Assembly: GCA_019637875.1 (NCBI GenBank)
Contig: JAHBUW010000008.1
Coordinates: 1 to 64,000 of the forward strand
DNA from: Pseudobdellovibrionaceae bacterium
Lineage (GTDB): Bacteria > Bdellovibrionota > Bdellovibrionia > Bdellovibrionales > Bdellovibrionaceae
Length of the DNA: 64,000 bases
Direction: 5' to 3'
Part shown: positions 56,894 through 64,000 of the stretch, in pieces
Layout of the letters: each line of letters opens with the position of its first letter
How positions within the stretch are numbered: position 1 is the first letter of the stretch
Notes under the pieces: model-generated
The model's database searches: none
What the model was told of the DNA's origin: nothing
The model's input: the letters and a program-made list of their open reading frames with translations, nothing else
Program-made: the position numbers and the translations under genes

Positions 56894-57190
56894 TTGGCGG
56901 CGGTGAAGTGTTTTTCTTGCGGGAAGGAAAACATCGTCCCCGGCCAGGTCGGCCGCAAGGATGAATGCAGCCAGTGCGGGGCCGACCTGCACTCCTGCAA
57001 GTGCTGCGTGCATCATGACCCGAAAGTCTACAACGAGTGCAAAGAACCCCAAGCGGACGTCGTGAAAGAGCGCGACCGCGCGAACTTCTGCGACTACTAC
57101 GACCCCTCGACCACGGGCGGGAAATCGGGACCTTCCAAGGCCGATCTTCTGGCCGCGGCGGAAGCCCTCTTCAAAAAGAAAGGCGAGTGA
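56894..57190 (+). CDS. conserved zinc-ribbon protein
   Basis: The 98-residue protein may start with TTG at 56894 or with a GTG at 56903. It has two CXXC pairs (CFSCGKENIVPGQVGRKDE CSQC) and then LHSCKCCVHHDPKVYNECKE, followed by RANFCDYYDPS. At least nine cysteines and nearby His suggest two metal sites. I recognise this as a conserved family of uncharacterised small proteins, with no known role. It follows glpX by two bases, and the next gene follows at once, so they form one operon. Confidence 0.8.
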   Translation: MAAVKCFSCGKENIVPGQVGRKDECSQCGADLHSCKCCVHHDPKVYNECKEPQADVVKERDRANFCDYYDPSTTGGKSGPSKADLLAAAEALFKKKGE

Positions 57191-57191
57191 C

Positions 57192-57698
57192 GTGATGGAT
57201 ATCTCGAGTTTCCCCCATGCGGACTTCTGGGCTTGGGCCATTTTGATTCTCGGCTTTTTCATCGCCGTCGTGGGAACCCTTATGCCGGGACTTCCGGGGG
57301 CCGCCATGATCGTCATCGCGGTCGCGGCACATGAATATCTACGTCCTGACACCTACACCTGGGTCGCCCACGTGAGCTTGATTCTGCTGGCTATTTTGAG
57401 CTGGCTTCTGGATTTTTTGGCGGGGATCTGGGGGGCGAAGCTCGGCGGCGCCACCAAGGCGGGCCTCTGGGGCGCCATGATCGGCGGGGTCCTCGGGATT
57501 CCGTTCGGCTTTTTGGGGCTCATCCTGGGCCCCTTCTTTGGCGCCATCATCGGCGACCTTTACGGACGCCGGCGCGACCTCGTACTGCTCTTGCGTTCGG
57601 GATCGGGCGCGGCCCTGGGCTTTATCCTTTCGCTCGTGGGACGTTTCGCGATCCTGCTCGTCATGGCGCTGATCTTGATCTTCGGGGCCATCTTTTAG
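57192..57698 (+). CDS. DUF456-family membrane protein
   Basis: The 168-residue protein begins with GTG at 57192 or the adjacent ATG. It has about five membrane segments with many glycines (AILILGFFIAVVGTLMPGLP GAAM and FGFLGLILGPFFGAIIGDLY), the pattern of DUF456 proteins, whose function is not known. The motif with Pro-Gly-Leu-Pro-Gly in the first helix pair is typical. It overlaps nothing but follows the zinc-ribbon gene by one base. Confidence 0.85.
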   Translation: MMDISSFPHADFWAWAILILGFFIAVVGTLMPGLPGAAMIVIAVAAHEYLRPDTYTWVAHVSLILLAILSWLLDFLAGIWGAKLGGATKAGLWGAMIGGVLGIPFGFLGLILGPFFGAIIGDLYGRRRDLVLLLRSGSGAALGFILSLVGRFAILLVMALILIFGAIF

Positions 57699-57752
57699 CG
57701 CGTCTGCGACACGGTTTTTTAGCGCGTTTTCAACACGACTTTTTCTAACGCA
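57693..57752. repeat. 24-bp tandem repeat, about 2.5 copies
   Basis: TTTTAGCGCGT recurs at 57693 and 57717, and a diverged TTTTCTAACGC at 57741, exactly 24 bases apart. The first copy includes the stop codon of the DUF456 gene. No function is apparent. Confidence 0.65.
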
Positions 57753-57796
57753 TCCCGCAGTGCCAGGCTCCCGAGTGCGCGATAGACTCTCGCTCT

Positions 57797-58225
57797 ATGG
57801 CAGGCGCACAAACATCCGAAGTCTTCAATTGCACTCCCGAACAGTTCTACAAGATCGTGGCGGACTATGAGTCCTACCCCCAATTCCTGACCGAAGTGAA
57901 GGGCTGCAAAGTCCTGAAGACGGAAGGAAACCGTAAGCTCGTCGAGTACAGCGTGCAGGTCGTGAAGAACTTCAAATACTCGCTCTGGATGACCGAAACT
58001 CCGTCGTCGGAAATCACCTGGGAGTTCGCCGGCGGCGACATCTTCAAGACCTCCAGCGGAAAATGGAAATTGACCGACGAGGGCGGCAAATGCCGCGCGC
58101 ATTACGAGGTCGAAGCGACCTTCAACATGTTCGTCCCGGGCCCCATCGCCAAAGCGCTGGTGAACGTGAACTTGCCGAATATGATCGCGGCCTACCAAAA
58201 ACGGGTGAGTGAGCTTTATGGCTGA
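57797..58225 (+). CDS. SRPBCC-fold protein (RatA/COQ10 type)
   Basis: The 142-residue protein matches the START-like RatA and COQ10 group: EVFNCTPEQFYKIVADYESYPQFL near residue 8, then VEYSVQVVKNFKYSLWM, and the C-terminal helix NVNLPNMIAAYQKRVSELYG. These proteins bind hydrophobic molecules such as ubiquinone in a helix-grip pocket. E. coli RatA was named for blocking ribosome association. The true ligand here is unknown. It overlaps the next gene by 8 bases. Confidence 0.85.
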   Translation: MAGAQTSEVFNCTPEQFYKIVADYESYPQFLTEVKGCKVLKTEGNRKLVEYSVQVVKNFKYSLWMTETPSSEITWEFAGGDIFKTSSGKWKLTDEGGKCRAHYEVEATFNMFVPGPIAKALVNVNLPNMIAAYQKRVSELYG

Positions 58226-58574
58226 AGACGATCGTCAGGATCCCAAGTGGTCGGATGTTTTAAAACGCGTCTTCGCGGCGGGCGTCAGCGGCGCCATGCT
58301 CTCGGAAGAGGCGATCCGGACCTACCTGCAAGACGTCAAGCTTCCGAAAGATGTGCTGAATCTGATCGTCCAAGGCGCGGCGAAATCCAAAGAAGAAGTC
58401 ACCAGCCGCGTGACCAAAGAAGTCATCGGGATTCTGCGGAAGGTGGATGTCGTGAAAGAGGTCTCGCGTTTCGCCGAAGACCATAAATTCAAAATCACGG
58501 CCGAAATCGAAATCACCCGCAAAGACCGGAGCGCGGCGCTCCCACGCGACCCAGCCCAAAAAAACGAGGGTTAA
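58218..58574 (+). CDS. small helical protein, unknown function
   Basis: The ATG at 58218 lies inside the end of the SRPBCC gene. The 118-residue product is amphipathic and helical (KWSDVLKRVFAAGVSGAMLS, VIGILRKVDVVKEVSRFAED) and ends with a beta-type segment (KFKITAEIEITRK) and a charged tail. No membrane segment or signal peptide is visible. No family is recognised, though the helix pattern faintly recalls phasins. It is likely cotranslated with its neighbours. Confidence 0.7.
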   Translation: MAEDDRQDPKWSDVLKRVFAAGVSGAMLSEEAIRTYLQDVKLPKDVLNLIVQGAAKSKEEVTSRVTKEVIGILRKVDVVKEVSRFAEDHKFKITAEIEITRKDRSAALPRDPAQKNEG

Positions 58575-58576
58575 TC

Positions 58577-59938
58577 ATGGCGACGTTTCAGACCGAAAAC
58601 CCGACGAATCTGGAACCCCTTGCCGAGTACCGCTACCACGATCCCCACGAGATCGAGTCCGCCCTGAAGCTCGCCGACGTGCGCGCGAAAGAATGGCGCT
58701 GGACCGGCAGCGAATTGAAGTCTTCGCAGCTGCGCTTTCTCGCGCTGAAATTGCGCGAGAAAAAAGAAAACCTCGCGCTCACCATGGCCCTCGAAATGGG
58801 AAAGCCGATTCACGAAGGACGCGGTGAGGTCGAAAAGTGCGCCGCGACCTGCGAACACTACGCCACCCTGATCCCCGACCTCGCGCCCATCGAAACCCTC
58901 CGCTTCGATCAACGCGACCACCGCATCCAACGCGAGCCCATGGGCATCGTCTTTGCGATCATGCCGTGGAATTTTCCCCTGTGGCAGGTCATCCGCTCCC
59001 TGGTCCCGATCCTCGCGGCCGGAAACGCGTACGTACTTAAGCACTCGGACATCGTCGCCGGTACCGCCGACATTCTCGAGAAGATCACCGACGAAGCCTT
59101 CGGTAAGGGACTCGTCACCAATCTTTGCCTGACCCATGACCAAGCGGCCGAACTGATCCGCGATCCCCGCATCAAAGCGGTCACCCTGACCGGCTCAAGC
59201 CAAGCGGGAGCCGCGGTCGCAAGTGAAGCCGGACGCGCGCTCAAAAAATGCGTTTTGGAGTTGGGTGGCAGCGATCCCGTTTTGGTTTTGAGCGACGCGG
59301 ACATCGATCTTGCGGTGGAACTCTCGGCGCAAAGTCGACTGATCAACACCGGACAAAGCTGCATTTCGGCGAAACGTTTTCTGGTTCCGGAGGATCACTG
59401 GATGGCCTTCACGGAAGGGCTCATCGCGAAAATGGACGAAGCCCCGATGGGCGTCCCCCACGAAGAAGCGACCCGCATCGGGCCCCTGGCCCACCGCCGC
59501 TTCGCCGAAAAGACCCGTACGCAAGTCGAAAAAATCCTGGGTCAGGGCGCGAAGCTTCTTTGGCAGAAAGACGTCAAGGATCTGCGCGGAGCTTTCGTCA
59601 AACCCGCGGTCATTCACGCCGATCCCGCGCAACCTTCGTATTTGAAGGAAGAGTTCTTCGCCCCCGTCGCGCTGGTCACGCCCTACAAAGGCGTCGAAGA
59701 GGCGATCGCGCTCGCGAACGCAACGAGCTTCGGCCTGGGAGCGACCGTCGTCAGCGGAGACAAAACCCGCGCCGAAAATCTAGCCGCCCGCTTGGAGTGC
59801 GGGGTCGTCGCGATCAACCGCATCGTGGCGAGCGATCCGCGACTGCCCTTCGGCGGCGTCAAAGAATCCGGTTACGGACGCGAACTCGGCCGCCAAGGTG
59901 TTCAAGAATTTCAGAACATCAAAACGATTCTTCTGTAA
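58577..59938 (+). CDS. aldehyde dehydrogenase, succinate-semialdehyde type
   Basis: NAD(P)-dependent aldehyde dehydrogenases oxidise aldehydes to acids. The 453-residue protein has the cofactor segment MPWNFPLWQVIRSLVPILAA near residue 133, the TLTGSSQAG motif near 196, the catalytic Glu in LELGGSDPV near 218, and the catalytic Cys in NTGQSCISAKR near 252. The C-terminal RLPFGGVKESGYGRELG is typical. The overall look is of the Gad-type succinate-semialdehyde dehydrogenases. The exact substrate cannot be told. It follows the helical protein gene by two bases. Confidence 0.93.
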   Translation: MATFQTENPTNLEPLAEYRYHDPHEIESALKLADVRAKEWRWTGSELKSSQLRFLALKLREKKENLALTMALEMGKPIHEGRGEVEKCAATCEHYATLIPDLAPIETLRFDQRDHRIQREPMGIVFAIMPWNFPLWQVIRSLVPILAAGNAYVLKHSDIVAGTADILEKITDEAFGKGLVTNLCLTHDQAAELIRDPRIKAVTLTGSSQAGAAVASEAGRALKKCVLELGGSDPVLVLSDADIDLAVELSAQSRLINTGQSCISAKRFLVPEDHWMAFTEGLIAKMDEAPMGVPHEEATRIGPLAHRRFAEKTRTQVEKILGQGAKLLWQKDVKDLRGAFVKPAVIHADPAQPSYLKEEFFAPVALVTPYKGVEEAIALANATSFGLGATVVSGDKTRAENLAARLECGVVAINRIVASDPRLPFGGVKESGYGRELGRQGVQEFQNIKTILL

Positions 59939-59947
59939 CGCGATCTA

Positions 59948-60361
59948 CTAATGGTGCCCACCGGGCAAAACGAGCTGAAGACTTTGCGTTTCGCGCTGGC
60001 CGTTCGGCGCGGTCAGATGCACGCGGACATCCCAATCGCCACCCATCACGAAATAGATCTTCGAAACCTCATAACCACCCACCACGCCCGGAATCGCCTT
60101 GGTGACGGTGGGACGCGAACCATGATTCATGGACGGCATCCAGAGCTCTACGCTGACGCTTTCTTCCGGCGACGCCGCGACCAGATCGCTCACGCGCTGG
60201 AACTGCAAGGTCAGCTTGTTTTCCACTCGCGGCGCGGGAGCGCTCTCCCAGACGGCGATGGCCAGCAAGCCATTTGAGAAAACCAAACGTTCTTGCCCGA
60301 ACGCGGTCGAGGCGATCAAACCCACACCCGCCACCAGCAAACCCAACAAAAACTTCCGCAT
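59948..60361 (-). CDS. secreted YtkA/FixH-like protein
   Basis: The 137-residue protein has a signal peptide (RKFLLGLLVAGVGLIASTAF). The mature part is an immunoglobulin-like beta domain with the motif VELWMPSMNHGSRP near residue 72 and VGGYEVSKIYFVMGGDWDVR VHL near 95, features of YtkA or FixH-type domains. The Met and His residues of MPSMNHG can bind copper in related proteins. It ends in GGHH. A second protein with the same motif is encoded at 61023 on the other strand. Confidence 0.75.
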   Translation of the reverse strand: MRKFLLGLLVAGVGLIASTAFGQERLVFSNGLLAIAVWESAPAPRVENKLTLQFQRVSDLVAASPEESVSVELWMPSMNHGSRPTVTKAIPGVVGGYEVSKIYFVMGGDWDVRVHLTAPNGQRETQSLQLVLPGGHH

Positions 60362-60470
60362 AGTTCCTCCCCTACGAATCGATGGTGCCCCGACCTACTC
60401 CCGTGAAATTCCCGACGCAAGCTCTCGTTTCCTGTTGCCGCATGAAGAAAACGGGAGCAGACCCGAAGGT

Positions 60471-61022
60471 ATGGGTTATCTCTTTTTCACGTTCCTGCTC
60501 GTTTTACAGTCGATTCCCGCCCTCGCGCTGATCCGTCCCCATGATCTCCACGCCCGCGATCTTGTGACCGGGAAGACCTTCGATCTGAAGTCCGCCGAAG
60601 GCTCCCCCCTCGTGGTCGTCTTTCTGTCTTCGGTGTGCCCCTGCTCGGATAGCCATCGCTCCGAACTCACCCAACTCAAGGCCGACTTTCCGCGAGCGAT
60701 CATCGTCGGCGTGAATGCGAACGCCGACGAAGAGCTCGTTTCCGCGAAAAGTTATTTTGAAAAGTCGGGACTCCCGTTCCCGGTCATTCGCGATCCGGGT
60801 TCGAAACTGGCCAACGATCTAAAAGCGCTGCGCACGCCGCACGCGTTTTTGTTTTCGCCTGAAGGAAATCTTGTTTACCAGGGCGGCGTCTCGAGCGTCT
60901 CGCATTTCGAACCGGAGGCGCGAAAATATTTGCGCGAAGCCCTTGAAGACGTGACCGCAAACCGCAAGGTCCGCACCGCGCAGGCCCGCCCTCTCGGCTG
61001 CATCATCGAACGGGAGGACTAG
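60471..61022 (+). CDS. exported redoxin with CPC motif
   Basis: The ATG at 60471 gives a 183-residue protein with a signal peptide (GYLFFTFLLVLQSIPALA). The mature domain is a thioredoxin-like redoxin: PLVVVFLSSVCPCSDSHRSE near residue 48 has a CPC site, and FPVIRDPGSKLANDLKALRTPHAFL near 103 contains the cis-proline segment. Such proteins act on thiols or peroxides in the periplasm, and some serve copper centres. The lipoprotein gene at 61023 follows at once, which suggests joint work. A CDS start with AAGG one base away is weakly supported. Confidence 0.82.
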   Translation: MGYLFFTFLLVLQSIPALALIRPHDLHARDLVTGKTFDLKSAEGSPLVVVFLSSVCPCSDSHRSELTQLKADFPRAIIVGVNANADEELVSAKSYFEKSGLPFPVIRDPGSKLANDLKALRTPHAFLFSPEGNLVYQGGVSSVSHFEPEARKYLREALEDVTANRKVRTAQARPLGCIIERED

Positions 61023-61463
61023 ATGCGGTTCGCCGTTTTATTCGCCCTGCTGCTGACCGCGTGCGCGCGGCCAAACTACGCTCCGCCCGCGCCGTCCCCC
61101 CTGACTCCCGCCGGCGAAACCGCCGCCTGCGCGATCCCGCTTCCGAAGTCGGGTCAGTGCGTGCACCTCACCTGGACGAAACTTCCCACGGCCGAAGAAA
61201 CGGGCACGCTCTGGCTGAGCGTCCGCTCCACTTCGACCTACGGACTTCCCACCACGACCGAACTCCAGGGCGAGCTGCGTGCTCATTTGTGGATGCCCAG
61301 CATGAGTCACGGCTCGACCCCAATGACGATCGAGAAATTCGGCGTCGGTCTTTACCGCTTGGACGAGGTCTATTTCATCATGCCGGGCGATTGGACGATC
61401 AACATCCAAGTCTGGAAGGACGGCGCGCTTTTCGAGGAAGGACTTTTCGCCCTTGAGATCTAA
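61023..61463 (+). CDS. lipoprotein with YtkA/FixH-like domain
   Basis: The 146-residue product has a short lipoprotein signal with LLTAC, so it is lipid-anchored. The domain contains two cysteines (ETAACAIPLPKSGQCVHLTW) and LRAHLWMPSMSHGSTPMTIEK near residue 85, then YFIMPGDWTINIQVW. The core motif is nearly the same as in the protein at 59948. Met and His in the motif could bind copper. It overlaps the barrel gene at 61453 by 11 bases, and follows the redoxin gene directly. Confidence 0.78.
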   Translation: MRFAVLFALLLTACARPNYAPPAPSPLTPAGETAACAIPLPKSGQCVHLTWTKLPTAEETGTLWLSVRSTSTYGLPTTTELQGELRAHLWMPSMSHGSTPMTIEKFGVGLYRLDEVYFIMPGDWTINIQVWKDGALFEEGLFALEI

Positions 61464-62349
61464 GGCGATCTTCTTTCTCTCTTTTTTCATCGCGCTGATC
61501 GCGGGGTCGCAGGCCTGGGCGGCCGCATGCTGTGGCGGCGGCGTCAGCCTCCCCGCGCTCATCCAAGGTGATGAACGCGCACAGTTCGCCGCGCAAATCC
61601 TCCGCCAAGACCTGCTTGTGGATTACGTCGATCCCAACGGCTACTGGAAAAACACCGGCGTCCCGACTTCGGTGTCCACGTTGCGTGTCGAAGGGGCGTG
61701 GCTTTTGTCCGATCGCGCCCAGATGGGCGTCGTCGTGCCGGTCATCTCGCGCACAAGATTGAACGAACGTCACGCGGGCCTGGGGGACGTCGCCGGCTCA
61801 CTGGGTTACGAATTCCTTCCGGATTGGGATTACAATCCGTACCGCCCCAAAGGCGTCGCTTATCTGCAAGTCGTTCTTCCCACGGGCTTAGGACGCGCCG
61901 AGAGCGAACGCGGGGGCCTCGACAGCCGAGGTCACGGATTTTGGGCGCTGGGCACGGGCGCGGTTCTCACGAAGTCCTGGGGCGCGTGGGACGCGCTGCT
62001 GGCGGGCGAAGTGCACCATGGCTTCGAAAAAACGAGCGGCGTGCGCCGACTGGTCCCGGGCTGGGGTGGCCAACTGCAAACCGGAGCGGGATTCAATACC
62101 CGCCAGTTCCGCTACGGCGCCCTCGCGACCTGGACTCACGAAGACCCCGTTCGCCTGGAGTCCACGGGCCTGTCCCTTCCCGGAGGGCGCGAACGTTACG
62201 CGACCGCCAATCTGAGCGTTTCGTACCTCCCCTCGACCGACTGGGGATTCACCCTCTCCTACGTCAATCAAACGTGGCTGGGCCTTCCGGAAAACACGAG
62301 CCTCGCGAGCGGCGTGGGACTGCATATGCAAAGGCGCTGGGCCCGCTAA
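61453..62349 (+). CDS. outer membrane beta-barrel protein
   Basis: The start is a TTG overlapping the lipoprotein gene by 11 bases, with GGAAGGA about ten bases upstream. The 298-residue protein has a signal peptide (FFLSFFIALIAGSQAWAAA) followed by ACCGGG at the mature N-terminus. The rest has many amphipathic strands (RVEGAWLLSDRAQMGVVVPV, TANLSVSYLPSTDWGFTLSY). It probably forms a barrel of 12 or so strands. The double Cys near the N-terminus is unusual for a barrel and could be a metal or disulfide site linked to the redoxin. Confidence 0.75.
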   Translation: MRSKAIFFLSFFIALIAGSQAWAAACCGGGVSLPALIQGDERAQFAAQILRQDLLVDYVDPNGYWKNTGVPTSVSTLRVEGAWLLSDRAQMGVVVPVISRTRLNERHAGLGDVAGSLGYEFLPDWDYNPYRPKGVAYLQVVLPTGLGRAESERGGLDSRGHGFWALGTGAVLTKSWGAWDALLAGEVHHGFEKTSGVRRLVPGWGGQLQTGAGFNTRQFRYGALATWTHEDPVRLESTGLSLPGGRERYATANLSVSYLPSTDWGFTLSYVNQTWLGLPENTSLASGVGLHMQRRWAR

Positions 62350-62429
62350 AATCGATCTCGGCTTCATTTCTCTTAAGCGGGACAGTAATTTTTTGCATTC
62401 CGCCCAAACGCTAGGTTAACACTTCCGTC

Positions 62430-63131
62430 ATGCAAAGAATTTGGAACGAAACACTCATCTCCGCGGTCACCGAGGATGCGGAATTCCTCGGAGCCCTGGC
62501 GAGTCAGGTGGAGTCCCACTTCCACCTCAAGGTTCATGACGGAGCTTCCGTCCGTGACGGAACCCTCAATGGCTGTGAACACTCTTTGATCGTCTGGGAC
62601 CTGACGACCCTCGAGGCCAGCGAACTCGAAAAATTTCTTTGTGCCAATCCACAGGTTTTGCGCACATGTTCGCTGTTCTTGATCTGTGATCGTTCCACTT
62701 TGGCGAGCGCGGCGCAGCTCACCGAAAAAGGTGCGATCGATTTCATCGTGAAGCCCGTCCAACCCGCGGAGCTCAACATCCGTTTGAAACTCGCCCGCCG
62801 TCCCTGGGTGCGTGCGATGCGCACGACCTTTGATTTCCTTGGCTCGCTCCACGTGGAGTTCACCACGATGGAGCAAAGAATTCTTTTGTGCTTCTTGGCG
62901 AGCCCCGATTTCGCGGCCTCGCGCGCGTCGATCAACGCAGAGCTTTGGAATTCAAGTTCCGTGAACTCAAACTCGCTGGACGTTCACCTCTTCAATATTC
63001 GACGCAAGATTGCGCCGACCGGCCTTGAAATTCGTTTTAATAATAAACGTGGCAGCTGGATTTTAACGACGAAAAACCCGCCCCACACGATGACCAGCGC
63101 AGCCGCGCACGGAGGACACCATGACTCGTAA
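62430..63131 (+). CDS. response-regulator-like winged-helix protein
   Basis: The 233-residue protein has an N-terminal receiver-like domain. An Asp in LIVWDLTTLE near residue 56 sits at the phosphate site, and the Lys in DFIVKPVQPAEL near 108 is present, but the usual acid pair at the N-terminus is not clear. The C-terminal OmpR/PhoB-type winged helix (FTTMEQRILLCFLAS, VNSNSLDVHLFNIRRKIAP, FNNKRGSWIL) is well formed. It may be regulated by other means than phosphate. No kinase gene is nearby. The end overlaps the next gene by 11 bases. Confidence 0.85.
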   Translation: MQRIWNETLISAVTEDAEFLGALASQVESHFHLKVHDGASVRDGTLNGCEHSLIVWDLTTLEASELEKFLCANPQVLRTCSLFLICDRSTLASAAQLTEKGAIDFIVKPVQPAELNIRLKLARRPWVRAMRTTFDFLGSLHVEFTTMEQRILLCFLASPDFAASRASINAELWNSSSVNSNSLDVHLFNIRRKIAPTGLEIRFNNKRGSWILTTKNPPHTMTSAAAHGGHHDS

Positions 63132-63438
63132 CGACGACTCTTCCCGTCCCGCCTTGCAGGTCTTAAAAGCCCGTGGCCGCATCAGCGACCTTCTGCGCGA
63201 AGGGCGTGTTCAAGCACAGCTTTCGCCCGAAACGGCGGCCGAGCTTTTGGAGATCAGCGTCCAAGATCTGCGCGATGCGGAGTCGGGACGCCTCGAGATC
63301 CCGCTGCAGCGAATTTTCGCGGCCGCGAATATCTACAACATCGATCCCTCCGCGATCATGGACGTCATCTCGGACATCCACACGGGAAACGCCGAATCGT
63401 CCGACGATCTCGAGCGCATCTCGAAAATCAAAATTTAA
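63121..63438 (+). CDS. helix-turn-helix (XRE-like) protein
   Basis: The 105-residue protein contains a five-helix HTH: QAQLSPETAAELLEISVQDLRD near residue 30, ESGRLEIPLQRIFAAANIYN near 53, as in Cro/C1-type domains where LEIS and the SGR turn are typical. The C-terminal tail is acidic. The ATG lies inside the response regulator gene, so both are made together and may act on common genes. It converges on the last gene and overlaps it by four bases. Confidence 0.8.
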   Translation: MTRNDDSSRPALQVLKARGRISDLLREGRVQAQLSPETAAELLEISVQDLRDAESGRLEIPLQRIFAAANIYNIDPSAIMDVISDIHTGNAESSDDLERISKIKI

Positions 63439-64000
63439 AGAATCAGGATGTCGGGACTCGGCGACGCGTCCCGCAGCAACGAGATGTGCCCCGTGCTGAC
63501 GAAGGCGCAGGTGCGTCCCGTCGACTTATCCAGAAGCGGTGACGCGTACTTCATCCGGAACAGCAGGCGACGATTGTGCTTCTGCAGTCGTTCCGTCATG
63601 ACGTACTCGGGAATATTGTAGGCGATGGTCTTCTGACCGGGTTCGAATAGCCTCGGCATCATGTCCCACAGCGTCTTCGCGACCCAGGACGGACGTTGAT
63701 AAAGCGTGTCCCAATCATAGAGCTTCAGTTCGAGCACCGAATAAGAACAGTGGCGATAGCAGGACCAGCTGCGGTAGAGCTGCACGCCCTGCTCGGAGTA
63801 GACCTCGATGATGTCATCCTCTTCGAAGTAGTCGCAGAAATCCGGATCGGCTAAATCCAGATCCGCTTTCTTGAGCGCCCACTTGAAACTCTGGATTTCC
63901 GCTTGGCGCGAAAAACTTTTGCGACCCGCCAGAACTTCGTTCGCGACGGCGGGAAAGCCCGCCGCCATGCTGGCCAAACGCCAGGAAAAACGCGCCTCCA
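63435..64000 (-). CDS. protein of unknown function, 5' end outside window
   Basis: The frame stays open to the right edge and the codons there read like protein (EARFSWRLASMAAGFPAVAN), so the start is probably outside. About 188 residues are visible. The sequence has two Cys in YRSWSCYRHCSYSVLELKLY, many aromatic residues, and ends LRDASPSPDILIL. No signal peptide or membrane segment is visible in this part. The family is unknown, and the fold may be a PilZ-like barrel, but that is only an impression. Confidence 0.75.
   Translation of the reverse strand, partial: EARFSWRLASMAAGFPAVANEVLAGRKSFSRQAEIQSFKWALKKADLDLADPDFCDYFEEDDIIEVYSEQGVQLYRSWSCYRHCSYSVLELKLYDWDTLYQRPSWVAKTLWDMMPRLFEPGQKTIAYNIPEYVMTERLQKHNRRLLFRMKYASPLLDKSTGRTCAFVSTGHISLLRDASPSPDILIL

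Overview
The window looks like chromosomal DNA of a Gram-negative bacterium, most likely a member of the Bdellovibrionota (Bdellovibrio-like). The basis is indirect: G+C looks near 58-60% by eye, genes are packed and often overlap by ATGA or GTGA, GTG and TTG starts are frequent, and several secreted or small proteins look like families I associate with Bdellovibrio. This placement is inference. I see no rRNA, no CRISPR array and no prophage.

Layout. 1-4.5 kb: a partial HNH nuclease gene, a cysteine-rich protein and small secreted proteins. 4.5-9.4 kb: glnD and mutS on the minus strand. 9.6-11.7 kb: two secreted proteins and a decayed gene. 11.7-25.1 kb: a long minus-strand block that appears to be one transcription unit, purM-purN-unknown-purB-[structured spacer]-purC-purS-purQ-purL-purF-ldcA-serine hydrolase-mpl. 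It couples IMP synthesis to murein peptide recycling. 25.2-27.1 kb: a type III polyketide synthase with a UbiG-like methyltransferase. 27.2-28.9 kb: an outer membrane barrel gene followed by a complete insertion sequence. 28.9-36.9 kb: a tightly overlapped minus-strand operon iscS-mnmA-mtaB-rnc-era-der-sodium symporter, devoted to tRNA thiolation, RNA processing and ribosome assembly. 38.5-46.8 kb: minus-strand tilS, ftsH, a terminator, then cdaA-cdaR-glmM-pdxJ-tsaE and a MraY-family gene. 48.5-52.9 kb: a nitric oxide module (quinol NO reductase, NsrR-like repressor, NnrS, truncated hemoglobin) with two look-alike operators. 53-64 kb: crcB, tRNA-Gly, pgsA, glpX, an aldehyde dehydrogenase, a redoxin with YtkA-like partners, and regulatory genes.

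The most unusual object is the 271-bp spacer between purB and purC (20609-20879). It is closed by a perfect 33-bp inverted repeat and holds two more perfect arms (14 and 15 bp), so the transcript can fold into an almost unbroken three-way junction. This would place the purB stop codon directly beside the purC start and bury the purC ribosome site in the main helix. Other notable signals are tandem hairpins with compensatory base changes (2896-2948 and 54421-54518), an IS element inserted exactly into the overlapping stop codons of two convergent genes, and paired TGTT-N13-AACA operators in the NO module.
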